Of a stretch of 64,000 nucleotides of DNA, positions 1 through 12,075 are shown in pieces; position 1 is the first letter of the stretch; the number at the start of each line of letters is the position of its first letter. Origin of the DNA: Nannobrachium achirus (taxonomy: Eukaryota; Chordata; Actinopteri; Myctophiformes; Myctophidae); contig OY997640.1 in NCBI GenBank assembly GCA_963921795.1, forward strand, positions 56,572,671 to 56,636,670. The letters run 5' to 3'. The notes beneath the pieces are model-generated. The model worked only from the letters and a program-made list of their open reading frames with translations, ran no database searches and had not been told where the DNA came from. The position numbers were made by a program, and so were the translations under genes.

Positions 1-69
1 GGTTGTATAATTGGGATAATTGACGGGTCGGCGGTCATTATCGATAAATCAATCCCTTCATCCCTTCAT

Positions 70-251
70 ACATTTTTTTCGCAAAGCAAAGCCGTTGCAC
101 AAAAGTAGTGAAAACAGCAGAGCTACAAGCACACAATGCCTCGCGGTGCGAGGCGTTGTGTGCTTGTAGATCGGCTGTTTTCACTAGTTTAAATCATTTT
201 TAAAATGATAAATACAAAACATACAAGGTTTCCACCCGACAACGACGATAT
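70..251 (-). mobile_element. Partial non-autonomous element, family B (hairpin-cored, ATATCGTC ends)
   Basis: Reverse-orientation copy of the element seen whole at 27682-27900. The right side reads through TTTAAATCATTTTTAAAATG and a terminal repeat ending GACGATAT near 251. The left side keeps the GCAAAGCAAAGCC stretch but lacks about 20 internal bases and the outer terminal repeat. The core is the hairpin at 108-184. There is no coding capacity. Confidence 0.75.
108..184. repeat. Hairpin module copy 1
   Basis: Near-perfect palindrome starting GTGAAAACAGCAG and ending CTGTTTTCAC, with stem CACACAATGCCTCGC pairing with GCGAGGCGTTGTGTG. It belongs to the CACACAACGCC subfamily and sits in a family B element. 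Confidence 0.9.
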
Positions 252-549
252 GTATGTACAGATGTGCCATTTCACAACTTCACACGTCCTGCCATTGGCA
301 AGACAATAGATTTCCAGTGGATTGGTATCTCTGACTTCGAAGTTTAAATCTACCCGTGAAGGTGCTGCTTTTCAATGGGAATGGATTGGTTTCTTGCCAT
401 TTGTGAGTTTCTGCAAAAAATATGCTCCATTCTCCATACAAATTTGAAAAGCAAAACAGGGAAAGAAACCTGGGGGGAAAATGCATTTACAGGAAATGTG
501 TAGGAAATGAGCAGTAAAGCCTGAAGACTTGAAACGGCACATCTATGTA
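252..549. other. Single-copy spacer
   Basis: Mixed-composition DNA between two mobile elements. I see no repeat, splice pattern or coding signal. Confidence 0.5.
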
Positions 550-557
550 TTACTCCT

Positions 558-985
558 CAGGGACGTGCTGGGCCCCTGATTCAGCCCGGGAAAAAGAGTT
601 GGAGAGGCCCTCTCTATAGCACTGCTGCTGCTACTCAAAGATTTGCCATTTCAGATCATGACAAGTGACAAGCCAGTGGGCCAATTACATGAATTAGGCC
701 TATATTTCGTTGTTGTTGGGTGTCCAAACCCGTTGGTTTTCTATTTTATCATTTAAAAAATGATTTAAACGAGTGAAAACAGCCGATCTACAAGCACACA
801 ACGCCTCGAGGTGCGAGGCGTTGTGTGCTTGTAGATCTGCTGTTTTCACTACTTTTGTGCAAACAGTTTCATTTTTACTTTTGTGCAAACAGTTTAATTT
901 TTTTCCTAATGGCCCGGCCTGGACCGGCCGAGAATGAACCGGCCGTTCCGTTGTCCCGCTTTTCCCAATGGCCAGCACGTCCCTG
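558..985. mobile_element. Non-autonomous hAT element, family A, with perfect 8-bp target duplication
   Basis: The ends are inverted: CAGGGACGTGCTGG at the left and CCAGCACGTCCCTG at the right. The flanks carry an identical 8-bp direct repeat TTACTCCT at 550-557 and 986-993. An 8-bp duplication and CAGGG ends are hallmarks of the hAT superfamily. The element is 428 bp, has no transposase frame, and contains part of a family B element with hairpin copy 2. A related copy lies at 55541-56090. Confidence 0.9.
773..849. repeat. Hairpin module copy 2
   Basis: Palindrome GTGAAAACAGCCGATC to GATCTGCTGTTTTCAC with a CACACAACGCCTCG stem, located inside the hAT family A element at 558-985. Confidence 0.9.
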
Positions 986-993
986 TTACTCCT

Positions 994-2337
994 ACAGAAT
1001 TTGTCCAAACATCACACAAATCGGTACACATTATATAGATAGTCATTTGATCAAGACGAACCTGGCCGATTTTTCATATTTCATCCTGATTGGCAATAAC
1101 TTCATCATCATTAATCCCTCAACTTCCACAGATTCCACTCAACTTTAACTGAATTTCGAACATTTCTGGCCCACAATAACCTACCAGACCTGGCGGAGGC
1201 CTGTGCTCCGAGGAGCACTTTTTCTAGTTATTACTATGTCAGTTTGAAATGTATGAGTCACGAGTGAGTGACATTTGCAGATTGCATGTCGCCATAGTAA
1301 CTGGAATAAATATTGGTTTAACAGACCTTTTCACACTTGCCAACATGCTGTATAAATGTGTCCAGGTTTATTTTCTGTTGCAGTGGTTGTGTATATCAAT
1401 AGCTGACAGGAAATAAACTTGGACCCAAACCGTTCCCAACGCAATCCCGTGGACAAGGTCTATAACTTGACTTTTGTGCTAGGCAAAATACCAAATCTAT
1501 AAATGAAATAATGAAACTTTTCATTTCCTTGATTACTACATTAGTCATGTTAAATGTTAGGCTAGACTGTATTGCTTCAGGCATTTAAGGGCATAAGCCA
1601 ATAGTTCATTATGTTATTAGTAATTGCATGGTGGTTATTAAGCATGCATCCACTGCTTCTGTTTCTAGACACACATGCACGCGCACACATGCATGCACAC
1701 AGGAATGGATTTGGGAATTGCTGTCTTAAGTGATTATTGTTTTTCTCAGAATGTATATATTTATACTGTAAAGTTGATGATTCAGTGTAACAATGTGTTG
1801 ACTGCAAAGAGCAGTGCATAATGTGTATTGACGTTTTTAAGATATAGAGGTTCTATATAACAAAATATGCAAATTCATAATGAGTGCCTTTCGATAATAA
1901 GTTAACATAGTAACAGACAGAACTTGTCGTGAATTCCCATTAATGGAAAGCAAACTCCAGGATGTCCTTAAAAGTCTATCCTTAAACATAACAATACATC
2001 ACAAGGCTGAAATGATTTCCTGTCAATCTACACTGCTAACAATAAAGGCATAAAAGCCCCAAAAAATACATTTAAAAGACAAATATTGTACTGTTAAAGT
2101 ACATGGAAATAATTGTGTTGAACTCCATATACTTGCTATTGCAAAACTCATTCATGTAAGCAGGTTGGCAGAAATCTTATCCAAAACCATTAATTTTTAG
2201 GAAATGGGAAAAAGATATGTACATATATGCTAGTTATTATTTAATCACAAGCTCTTGTTAATACTTTTCATTGGTTAATATGTATTAAACCCACAGACAG
2301 ACTTAACGTAACAGACTCAAACATTTTCAGGAATAGC
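994..2337. other. Single-copy AT-rich DNA
   Basis: No mobile-element ends, splice pattern or credible coding frame seen. A short CA/GCAC-rich patch lies near 1671-1700. Confidence 0.5.
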
Positions 2338-2385
2338 AACAATAGCAGATCTACTAGCTCACAACCTGAAGCATTGCGACAGAAG
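2338..2385. repeat. Half hairpin module (left arm only), copy 3
   Basis: Left arm AATAGCAGATCTACTAGCTC is present. The right arm is missing or eroded. Confidence 0.55.
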
Positions 2386-3009
2386 AATCTCCCAGCCAGG
2401 CGATACAAAAGCCTATAATAATGGTACCCAATGCCTCCCTGCTTCAGGCTCCTTGGCATTCAGCATCAAGGGTTGCTTGCTACATATACTGTAGAGTCAT
2501 GTCCAGGGGGTGTACTTGTACATGATGGCTGGGAGGTGTATTTGTAGTCTACATCAAGCCGCCTCTATACTCTCACACTACTCAAGGAGATAGGAGGCTC
2601 CTGCCCTATGGGCCACGGAGCTCGGAAACCTTTGGTTCCCAAGGCTGCTTACTATGCAAACCACATGAGACAAATAGACCTGGGGTGCAACTCTGCCCAC
2701 ACCTACAACTTTTCAACCAAAAAAACACTCTTTGCCCCTAAGGTAAAGAATCTCTTCAGGGAAGCTATAGCCTAATCTTTCCCTCCACGTTTCATGAATA
2801 TCTGTTTATTCATTGTTAGCTATGTGCATTACTGTCTTTCCAGTGATGTGCCATTCTGTAGACTGGTTGACTACCATGAGCATGTATTGTGAGGGTCATT
2901 CATCCTTGCTAATGTCATTGCTGTTGGTCAGAAACCTTTATCTGCATATATAATCTTTTTTCTTCTCATAAACGAATGCCCTATTTTACACTTTGTTGTA
3001 TGACGATGT
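2386..3009. other. Single-copy DNA
   Basis: No coding or repeat structure recognised. Confidence 0.4.
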
Positions 3010-3060
3010 TGCACAAAAGCAAATAGCTGATCTACAAGCTTCCGTTGTGAGCTTTGACAT
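3010..3060. repeat. Eroded hairpin module, copy 4
   Basis: AAATAGCTGATCTACAAGCT followed by a short TTGTGAGCTT remnant. The flank GTTGCACAAAAG resembles family B, and the left flank is shared in inverted form with 54620-54700. Confidence 0.5.
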
Positions 3061-3394
3061 ACTGTAAATGAAAGTGGGTAAATCTGTCTGGTTTTCATAA
3101 CTATTTAACCAATGGAAGGTATTCAGTATTTGTGACTAAATATTAGAGCTACCTACATGTACCATGGTCCATGGGAGCTTTTTGCCTGAAAATATACTGT
3201 ATCTGGCACGATACAGTATATTCTGATAATCCGAATATCATAAACTCAACAACCAACTTCATGCTGACCTGGTACTGTAGTCATCTATTGTTATGAGTAC
3301 AGCTTGATACTATGAAATAAGATTCCATGTGTATAAATATGGTCTGTTCCCTCTTTTAGCAGCGAACCCCACTGCACAACTACTGCACTAGGCT

Positions 3395-3640
3395 ATGATA
3401 TACAGTACTTCTCCCATGAATTCATGCACCCTGGCAAATGCGCCACACATCCTAGACTCTTCTCCCTCCTGGCTCCCAAGCTGTGGAATAAACTCTCCAT
3501 TGCAGTCAGTATTCAATGCAGACTCACTCCCCATTTTCCTCTGCAGTCTGAAAACTCATCTCTACAGTCTCCACCTCAGCCAAGCACCCCTCTTTTTTTG
3601 TATCCTACATGTCGCCTACTTTCATGGATGCTGTATTGAC
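3395..3640 (+). mobile_element. LINE 3' end: reverse-transcriptase C-terminus remnant
   Basis: One frame reads SLLAPKLWNKLSIAVS and a second continues SLKTHLYSLHLSQAPLF. The pattern APKLWN-LP...LK-THLF is typical of the C-terminal tail of several vertebrate LINE reverse transcriptases. The two parts lie in different frames, so at least one indel has occurred. No upstream catalytic motif is visible, so this is a 5'-truncated dead copy. The clade is not certain. Confidence 0.6.
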
Positions 3641-3846
3641 TCACAGGTACAAAAGAAGCTAGAAGAAGGTGAAACATAACAATAACAAACTGAAACCCTT
3701 CCAATGAGGTGGGAAAGTCAGAATCAGTGGTGTATTTATGAGGGTGAATTAATACACTTAATGTGGGGTACGTGACTGAGAAATAAGGGAAGGCATTAAA
3801 GGCAACACAAAAGACACAATCTGAGTGTGATGCAGCTGACACACGT

Positions 3847-4100
3847 GGGTGCGTTTATATGCACATTCAGAATGGCATTCAGAATGAACTTATTCCGAAT
3901 AGAGCTTCATACCCAAACGTTTACACGGGACCTGAATACAAGTATCCCTCATTCCACTGTCGTTTACATGACCAAAGGATTCATTCGGAATAGAACTTTG
4001 GGCATGCGCAAAGTAGGCCTACTTCAGGTCAGAGAAGGGGGGGGGGGGGGGGGGTCATTCCGAATATAAGTGGAATACATCTGTGCATATAAACGCATCC
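3847..4100. mobile_element. Small inverted-repeat element with GTGCGTTTATATGCACA ends
   Basis: The left end GGGTGCGTTTATATGCACA is mirrored at the right as TGTGCATATAAACGCATCC. Internal ATTCCGAATA and ATTCGGAATA motifs recur in both orientations. It is about 254 bp with no coding capacity. The interior holds an 18-base guanine run. No clear target duplication was identified, so the superfamily is unassigned. Confidence 0.7.
4037..4054. repeat. Poly-G run (18 G)
   Basis: Uninterrupted guanine run inside the inverted-repeat element. Its length is likely variable or misassembled. Confidence 0.9.
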
Positions 4101-4181
4101 AATGACATCTGGACAGGCCATAACATGGGAACACTGGCCAGGTGCTCCCAATTAGCTTAATGGCACCTCAGCTCCACCCAT

Positions 4182-4231
4182 CCAGGGTACAACACACACG
4201 CACGCACGCATGCACGAACGTGCGCGCGCGG

Positions 4232-4319
<88 letters not shown>
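4182..4319. repeat. (CA)n microsatellite with GC-rich 5' shoulder
   Basis: GCAC/GCGC-rich start, then a pure CA tract from about 4231 to 4319. Open frames across it encode only His/Thr or Cys/Val repeats and are artefacts. Confidence 0.97.
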
Positions 4320-4847
4320 CAACATTCTGTGATGTTGCTCTCTACTCCCAAGTCCCAACCCTCCACTCCTCTGGAGTGACAGTCCAACATCACGCTGTCT
4401 TGGCTGTCAATGGCTCCCAGTGGGGCATTGACCTACCGGTTGGGCATGAGTTTGCCCTTTATCTCAAGTGGGGCCACCCGGTGGCAGAAGCTCTGAATCA
4501 ACTTGCTCACTGTGACACACTTTGACCGGGAGGGTTCCAGCTGTCCTGACACGAATGCACCCAGAGAGCGTAGGAGAGGCCAATTAATCTCAAATGCAAT
4601 TTTTTTAAATGTGTGTAGGTGGCCTGTTGAAGGTAAAACGGGGTGTTTGGTTGTGTCAAAAGATTAAAATTAAAATTCCAGTCTAAAGGGCCATTCACAC
4701 AGAGCACTTCAACTATAACTATAAAATATAGTTTTAAAAATCAAGTCATATTAAGTCAAGTGACAGTGTTCATACCGACTATAAAGAAATACAATGGTGA
4801 ATGACATATGTAGCACAGAGATTGCCCCTATCTGCCCCTATCTGCCC

Positions 4848-4849
<2 letters not shown>

Positions 4850-4887
<38 letters not shown>

Positions 4888-5000
4888 ATATGTACATGTA
4901 TGTATATCTATAACCCATACCACACACACAGACACACATACACACACACACACACGCGCGCACACACACACGTACGCACACACGCACGTGCGCACACACA
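4850..5000. repeat. Compound (TCTG)n (TCTA)n (CA)n microsatellite
   Basis: TCTG then TCTA tetranucleotides to about 4887, then CA and GCAC repeats from about 4919. Confidence 0.9.
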
Positions 5001-5132
5001 ACCCACTTCCACCCTCATTCACACCTCGCACACACCATATACCCGTTTTAGTTTGATGTTTTGCTGTCTGATTGTTTGTCTCTAGAGAACTGTCTGTCAT
5101 GCTCTCCGGTTTTCTCCTCAGTCGAGATGTAA

Positions 5133-5380
5133 ATGGTGCATTTATATAGCACCTCTATCCAAAGCGCTTTACATAGATTGTGCGTTATATTCACCCATTC
5201 ACACACACGCCGATGGCGGAGGAAACCATGCAAGGCACCAACCTGCTCATCGGGAGCAATTAGGTGTTCAGCTTCTTGCTCAAGGACACTTGAACAGTAA
5301 CTCCGGAGGAGCCCAGGATCAAACTGGGAACCTTCCGTTTGCCAAGCGGCCACTCTACCCCTGAGCCACTGCTGCCCCAT
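5133..5380 (-). mobile_element. tRNA-derived SINE with 9-bp target duplication
   Basis: On the minus strand the head reads GTGGCTCAGGGGTAGAGTGG (pol III A box) and then CAGTTTGATCCTGGG (B box). The tail has the fish SINE-type sequence AAAGCGCTTTGGATAGAGG and TATATAAATGCACC. The flanking direct repeat GAGATGTAA occurs at 5124-5132 and 5381-5389, consistent with target-primed insertion. This is a transposed pol III-type repeat, not a tRNA gene. Confidence 0.85.
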
Positions 5381-5390
5381 GAGATGTAAT

Positions 5391-6990
5391 AACACCACAT
5401 TGTGTCCCCCATTTGCTTAGATTTTATGACAAATGATGAAGAACATAAATGATAAAACAATGAAATAAAACACGGATGTCTCACCGACCACAGTGCCTCC
5501 TCCTCGGGTCATCTCCTTCTGCTGTTACACTGTTATTTCTGGACTGTAACTGATCCTTCTGTTCAGTTAGTTTGTTGTCTGGTCTGCAGAATGTCAAAAC
5601 TGCACTACAACTTGTCCTTCTGTTCAGTCAGGTTCTTACTGTATAGCTCATCATTTTGTACAGATCAGGTTATTTTCTGGACTATATCTGGTCTATGTCT
5701 TTGACCAAGTTTCTCTTTAATAAACACACAATGTTTCTTTTTTCCCTACTTTAAAACCTTGAAAATGTTACACAGATAAATAGGAACTTAAAGTATTCTA
5801 AGTTAGTTCCATTGATTGAAGCCGAAACACAATGAATTGGTTTATTATTAAAATATGCATGCTCTGAAAATGCACCTTGACCAAAGTGGGCTAGTTTCCA
5901 GCTAATCAGCTGGATTAGTCGTTATTTCAAGCGTCAACATTATGCACCAATGGCTTTCTTAGTGGCTTGTTACCTCCATAAAATGGATGCCGGCCAATCA
6001 TATTACAGCTCGCTTTGTTCTGTGGGTACAGCAGGTAGAAAGGGGGAAATGGTCGATAATGAAAGTATTGATTAAATGCCAGACTTGTGATCCAACCATG
6101 TTTGATGGAGCCATGCTGGGAGCCAGAAGGAGTTACAGTGGAACAAACAAGCTGTTCCACAGAAATATTCAATATTAATATTCATTATCAGTATTCCTAT
6201 TCGTCAGTCTATAGTTCGTTTTGTCACAGTTGGACCGTTCCCCTTTTCAAATCAGACTTCATAATAATAGCTTTATTGATATAGCACTTTTCAAAACCAG
6301 TGTTGCAAAGTTCTCTACAAAAATGTATACAATGGATGACAGCGTACAATTCGATTTGATCATTTATTCAGGGACAAAAGCAAAGGGACAAAAACAAGCT
6401 AGCAGGAGAATAAAACATAAGACAGGTTAGTGCTGGTTTAAAACCTGCATTACTTTACTTTTATAACTGCAATGTCTTACTGTAAGTGAAGCTCTGCGTT
6501 TGTAGAAAATTGACAATCACATAATTTGACACATTTTAGCCATTTCCCCAGCTTCCCCAGCGTGACTTTCAGTGAATAGTGAGATATGACAGACAGCAAT
6601 TGGTAACACATTTTGGATGAAAGCCCTTGACTGGAATAGTTATCATCTTACTGTGAAGAGCAATGAAGTGTGCTTTTGGGTGGCTTTTGTATCTCTCTGT
6701 GTTCAGACACATTGACAGGTGACCGGACGGCATCGCAGAGCAACAGTGTTCAAATGAAGGTCGCACTCCAGTCAAATACGCCCCTCTTCTGAAGGTCTCG
6801 GGCTTCTGTTGGCTAAACATTTATAATTCATATCGCATTTATGAGGAGGGCAAGCAGAGAGGAATGTAACCATGAACCTTCCCACATGTCTTACACATGC
6901 ACGAGCGCATGCACGCACACACAGAGTCTCCTTTGAGCAGCCTCAGGATTCATCAAGGAGAGGAGTTTGTGGAGACTCCCAGGCAGTGTT
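5391..6990. other. Mostly single-copy DNA with a SINE-like tail fragment
   Basis: At about 6261-6310 the text TTATTGATATAGCACTTTTC resembles the tail of fish SINEs. The rest shows no coding signal. A short GCAC/CA-rich patch is near 6900-6925. Confidence 0.4.
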
Positions 6991-6997
6991 GTTTTTG

Positions 6998-7170
6998 ACA
7001 GCAGATTTTGATTTAGTTTTAGTCATAGTCATTTAAATAAAATGTAATTTAGTTTTAGTCATAATTTAGTCACCTGAAAAGTTTTAGTTTTAGTCTAATT
7101 TTAGTCAACTAAATATCATAGGATTTTAGGTGACTAAATCTACAGTTGATTTAGTCAACTAAAATATAGG
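6998..7170. repeat. Degenerate TTTTAGTC repeat array
   Basis: ATTTTAGTCAACTAAA and TTTAGTTTTAGTC motifs recur in both orientations over about 170 bp. This is an AT-rich interspersed repeat with internal dyads. The family is not identified. Confidence 0.6.
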
Positions 7171-7216
7171 CCTTGATGGCATCGTAATGACTGATTTTAC
7201 ACTTGGTTGTGTGCTG

Positions 7217-7256
7217 AAAATAGCCGATCTACAAGCTCACAACGCGTCGCAGCGCA
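7217..7256. repeat. Half hairpin module, copy 5
   Basis: Left arm AAAATAGCCGATCTACAAGC followed by TCACAACGCGTCGC. The right arm is absent. Confidence 0.7.
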
Positions 7257-9050
7257 CCCTGAAGAAGGCAAAAGCTGACACGTGTTGGTGCATTTTAATG
7301 TCTCTAGCCCAAAAGGGTATTTCACTTATCAAACCCACCCTGAGTGCCTGGACCTGGGATTTCTCCTGAATATAATTCTCTAGTAGTGAGAGTAGTGAGA
7401 AAGAATCAGGATGTGTACTGTAGTATTTGGCATCTACTCATCTACGAATATGTTTTTGGTTGTTGTAAACTCCCATTCAGCTATGATGAGTTAAAATCCC
7501 TGCATCTTTAATTGTTGAACACTCTGTTTAACAAGCTAAACCCTGTTGTCATCATTTGTCATCCAATTCAAACACATGATAAAAAGATGTGTATGGGAAA
7601 ATCATATCTCCATCTTGAAATGATAAAAAAAGTGTAAGCTATGGGATAAAAGATTTAATTTTGTGATCTATTCATCTCTGCCCACTGCTGTTAATCAATT
7701 CTGCCACAAGGGTCTGTGCATTACATTGTTGTATCTTATGTAACTGTAAGCGCTCCATACGTAACTGCAAAATGATATATTATCAACATTAATTTAGCAA
7801 AGAATCCAACTTTTGATGCACATCAATCACAACACACCTGCAGCGCATTGCACATTCACACATATTTGTTTTTTTAATTAACTTAGGTCAGTCATACTGA
7901 GATGAAAAATTTGCAAGAGAGGGAAGAAAAACAACACAAAGTTTTAGAGACACATACATACAACATTATACATTGAATTGGTTCAGGTTAAGCCATTTAC
8001 TAATTAAAACAATTTAACATTCAAGTCAGGGCAAGATTATTTAAAAAAAATGTCACTTACCACTTAAAGATCAAAACATTTACAGACCTGCATTTATGAC
8101 CATAACCCTAGCTTTAGTTCTTTGAAGCTTGTTCCAGGCCCAAGTGTCAGACAACTGGACATTGTTTTGTCTTTGGTTAAGTCAGCAGGACAATCTTTTG
8201 AGAATGTAGATGATAAATGTTATTGTACTGCAGTGTAATGAATGTGTATAAATATGATGCATCTGTCTCAGAATGGCCTTGTAAATGAAGAGGTGAGACC
8301 ATGTGTGCACTCAGAGCCATCCTGCCTCTCATATAAAGGGTATGTGATTGAGATTTATAAGTTGATGACAAACTCCAGCTCACAACGGTACGTATATAGT
8401 GCTAAATATAGTGCTGCCATAGGATCATTCATATCCTAGATTAAAATCGTCTAGCTGGGCCGGCGGACCACAGCCACATCACTCTGACTCAGACATACGG
8501 TAACAATAAACAAACCCGATAACGCCCACGTACGTAACCTCTAGATATCCAGAACCGTCGATCCAAACATCTCATACTGTATATAGGCATGTCAACATAC
8601 AGGGTATGGGCAAATAGTATAAATACTAATGACATCAGGGATCTCCATATGTGCATAAAAGGGAAACAGAGTTGGGTACAACGGGTACCCTGACAAAGCC
8701 CTCGACACTATGGCTCAGATATATCGTTCGATGTGGTGTGACGTAGGTGTGAAGGCCCCGCGTAACTGCCCGAACCTCTAGTAAATAAATTGCATATACT
8801 GTATTACCAACAAGAAAGTAGCCTCTTTCTTGCTTCAACAGAAATACAAACCATAGAAACCTAGCATTAGTCTACATTTCTTCTTTTCTTTTGTGGTATG
8901 TGATACTTAAAAGCGACAGTTGTGTATTAAAAAACCTTAGTTCCTTGCCTTGTGTAGTGATTATGTGTGTGGGCATATCTGTGGCTTATTCTTGAACCAT
9001 AAAGCAGTTTGGAGTACTTCAAAATCCTTTTGACAGGTCCATGAAAAGGG
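7257..9050. other. Single-copy DNA
   Basis: AT-rich sequence with no supported gene or repeat. Confidence 0.45.
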
Positions 9051-9054
9051 AGGG

Positions 9055-9140
9055 TGTCTGGCTGACTTGGGAGGTTAAACAGTCTGCCCATAACCAAGGA
9101 AAATAGGGTTTGATTCCTCCATGGTGCCCCTGGCTTGGTT
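9055..9140 (+). mobile_element. tRNA-like SINE head fragment (possible)
   Basis: TGGCTGACTTGGGAGGTTAAA resembles an A box region in weakly conserved form and GGGTTTGATTCC a B box, spaced as in tRNA-derived SINEs. No flanking duplication was found. Confidence 0.4.
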
Positions 9141-9159
9141 TGGAGCTGCTTCTTGGCTT

Positions 9160-9187
9160 GGAGCTTGTAGATCTGCTATTTCCGAAA
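9160..9187. repeat. Half hairpin module (right arm), copy 6
   Basis: GAGCTTGTAGATCTGCTATT with no matching left arm. Confidence 0.65.
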
Positions 9188-9189
9188 AC

Positions 9190-10640
9190 CTTGAAAAATG
9201 CTGACAAATGTTGAATATTTAGGGCTGGCAGTGACAGGAACTACAGGCAAAGGGGAGCAGGGAAAAGTTATGAGCAGGGTTGTTTTCTATCCATAGCTTC
9301 AATTAGATCATTTATCACTTTCATTGCTGCAGTAGTATATTCCCATGCTGTTTTCTAAAGCCTGACTGAAGAGTAGCTAAACGGCACGGTTGTGTGTTGT
9401 CACATTAAAACTCCATCTGGTTACACACTAGGTTCTCCAATACTTTCGCTAGAACTGATTATTCTGGGATGGGCTTGTAGTCATTCAGAAGTGAGGGGTC
9501 TACTCCTTTTAATAGGAGACGACTTCTATTCACTGCATGACATTTATTTCAAGAGTGAGGTTAAACAGATAACAGCTCTACCGCATGTGTATGCAGGTGT
9601 GCATACAAGAAAACAAGTATACATGTACAGAGTTACACACATTAACATGCCACACACATGCTGTACATAATATTATGCTGGGATTGAAATCTGAGAAAGC
9701 CCCTAGGGCAGGCCATGCAAGGTGACTTGGGGCATTTGAATCTTGTTCTTAAAGGACCATATACTTTTCACAGCATAACAATGCCAATGCTTTGATAAAA
9801 GATAAAGGCTGCCATATAGTTCACTTTTGAATCACCTATTCAAGTTTCAAATGTAATGATTTGAAAAAGGCTGTAATGTCAAGGCAATTGTCAGGATAAC
9901 TTTGTCACCCACTGACGTCTGTGGGTTACAAGTAGACCTATGGTAAACACTATAAACGATTCGTACAAAGTATGTAAAATGATTAAATAAGATATACTAT
10001 AAATAATCAGATACAATAATACTTAATACAAATAAAGGACATAATATTTAAAGCAGTGGTGTTTTGGCTGTTCTCCAGCTGAAGAACCACTATAGCATCA
10101 CAGAAGCTGTCAAGCAAGGCGCAGGATGATCTGAATACATTCTCAAAGAGATCTATTCTGTTTCTGTGCAATAGTCTCCACAGTGGTGGGCCTATCATTG
10201 TTATCAACACAATGAATGTATCAAAGTTTTACATTTGTAGTCCATTTGTCTGGAGACATTTTGTCTGTCTCACCGCCACTCAGAGTCTAGTCCACTGCTG
10301 TCTCTCAGCTAACTTTGTAAAAGTGTCAATGAGACAATGCAACAGCAGTACGTTCAGAGGAAGGTCAAACGGGCTTCATACCGATCCATCATCTAACGTA
10401 GCAGCTGAGGGGTCAGTTTAGGCCGGGCCAAACGTTTATTATTCATGAGCGGTGAAAGGGAGCAGCACGCAAGTCTCCAAGGTGAGGACAAATGAATATA
10501 AACACATCCATGGTTCTTCTTCGTCTTCTTCCTCACTCTCGGAGGGGATTTTACCCTTGGAGCCGTTGTAGTATGCATCAATATATTGACTGACTGGTAT
10601 AACACAGTCACGTCCCCAGGGAGTGCTTCCTTCGTTCTTC
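9190..10640. other. Single-copy DNA
   Basis: No supported genes or repeats. Confidence 0.4.
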
Positions 10641-10641
10641 C

Positions 10642-10700
<59 letters not shown>
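10641..10700. repeat. (TCTG)n microsatellite
   Basis: About 14 tandem CTGT units. Open frames through it are artefacts. Confidence 0.97.
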
Positions 10701-11232
10701 TCCTCATTGTTAAACAAAAGGAAAGTTCCCCCGGGCCTGGCATTAAGACGTTTTAGCTGGTTCACTTTGATGAAGAAAGCCGTTCATGAGTTCACTCGCC
10801 TCTAATGTGGATGTCACAGGAGATGGAGGAAAACTTCAAAAAGTGCTTTTAAATTCAATTACTGTAACACTTTCTATGAACACGCTGTAACTCTGTATTC
10901 TGGGGGCTATGGAGATGTATGTAGCTCCTGCCGCCCCATTCTTTATCGTGACTCTGGAATATGGGTTTCCATTACCGCCCAACCCCAGACTGTCTCCAAA
11001 TGGCTCTGAGTTCACTTGCCTGGTGAGATGATTTTTATTCATATCCCTCCGACAAAACCAAAGGAACACACTGTACCTAGTGTTTAGTTTGGGGCCCACA
11101 TAAAACATTCTTCTGTGGAAACACATTAATGGCAATATCGGGGTATAGGTCAGCAAACGCTGTGAGTCATCCCCCTCCCCGGATGTAACTACAGACTGAA
11201 AACATGAGCTGATAAAAGGAAGGGAGGGAGGT

Positions 11233-11234
<2 letters not shown>
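10701..11234. other. Single-copy DNA
   Basis: No supported features. Confidence 0.4.

Positions 11235-11297
<63 letters not shown>
11235..11297. repeat. (GA)n microsatellite
   Basis: About 31 uninterrupted GA units. Confidence 0.97.
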
Positions 11298-11301
<4 letters not shown>

Positions 11302-11440
11302 GTGGGGCTTAAAGGACAACTTTAGTTTTTTACAACAAGGGTTCATATTTTAGATTGTAATTAAAGAATATCAAATATGAGTGTTAAAATGATTTCATTT
11401 ACTTCTTTCTATTGTTTTAGAGATTCTTATTTCAGTGTTT

Positions 11441-11630
11441 GGGGGCATGCGTACAAGGGGCTAAATAATAAATATGTCATTTTACACAGAATAAGCCCAT
11501 TCCCAAGATACAACGCAACCTTTCGGATATGACTTATGGGGTTTAGAAGTGTTACTGTAAATAGCAATAAAGAAACTGCTGGCTTATTGTTTCTAAAAAT
11601 ACATATTTAGCCACTTGTACGCATGCCCCC
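11441..11630. mobile_element. Foldback element with GGGGGCATGCGTACAAG arms
   Basis: Left arm GGGGGCATGCGTACAAGG followed by GGCTAAATA is mirrored at the right by TATTTAGCCACTTGTAC and GCATGCCCCC. The motif GCGTACGCATGCCCC is repeated just outside. The upstream TTAAAGGACAACTTTAG near 11309 could be the start of a larger TTAA-type element. Confidence 0.6.
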
Positions 11631-11650
11631 ATGCGTACGCATGCCCCACC

Positions 11651-11707
11651 AAAAACATACAAATTTGAAACTTGGAGTTACAAGGTTTCTGCCCGACAGT
11701 GACGAAA
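11651..11707. mobile_element. Family B terminal fragment
   Basis: Only the right terminal region remains: AAATTTGAAACTTGGAG, CAAGGTTTCTGCCCGACAG and GACGAAAT. It matches the right end of the whole element at 27682-27900. Confidence 0.75.
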
Positions 11708-11959
11708 TGCACCTTCTGGTGCAAACTCTGACTGCATGAACATCTCGTTTTTACACTTCTTTGACTGTGATCTTTAACTTTGACGTAAAATATTGTTGCT
11801 TTTAGCTATATTATTGCATATTACAACCTCAATGTTTTTCTATCCCTATTAAAATAATAATTGTCAGCCCTGTCTGTGGACAAGCGCAATGAGGGGATGG
11901 ATGTCACACTTCTACAGGCCATGATTCTCATGGATATAATAGATTACAGGGTAGTTAGT

Positions 11960-12075
11960 CCAGGATAGAGCGTAGTTAAGTGTCGTGCTCAGGGACATTT
12001 CAACACATTGACAGGCCAGTGGGTGAATCGCGACCTTCCGATTCCCAGACGGCCTCTCTGCCCACTCAGCTAAGG
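11960..12075 (-). mobile_element. tRNA-derived SINE fragment
   Basis: Reading the minus strand, CTTAGCTGAGTGGGCAGAG (A-box like) is followed by AAGGTCGCGATTC (B-box like), then GTGTTGAAATGTCCCTGAGC. A related piece in the other orientation lies at 47189-47285. Confidence 0.6.

Noticed and set aside
4142-4525. Long open frames encoding His/Thr or Cys/Val repeats, here and at 22.6, 47.7, 53.7 and 57.5 kb
   Set aside because: They are translations of CA/TG microsatellites in every frame, with no start context or flanking coding signal.
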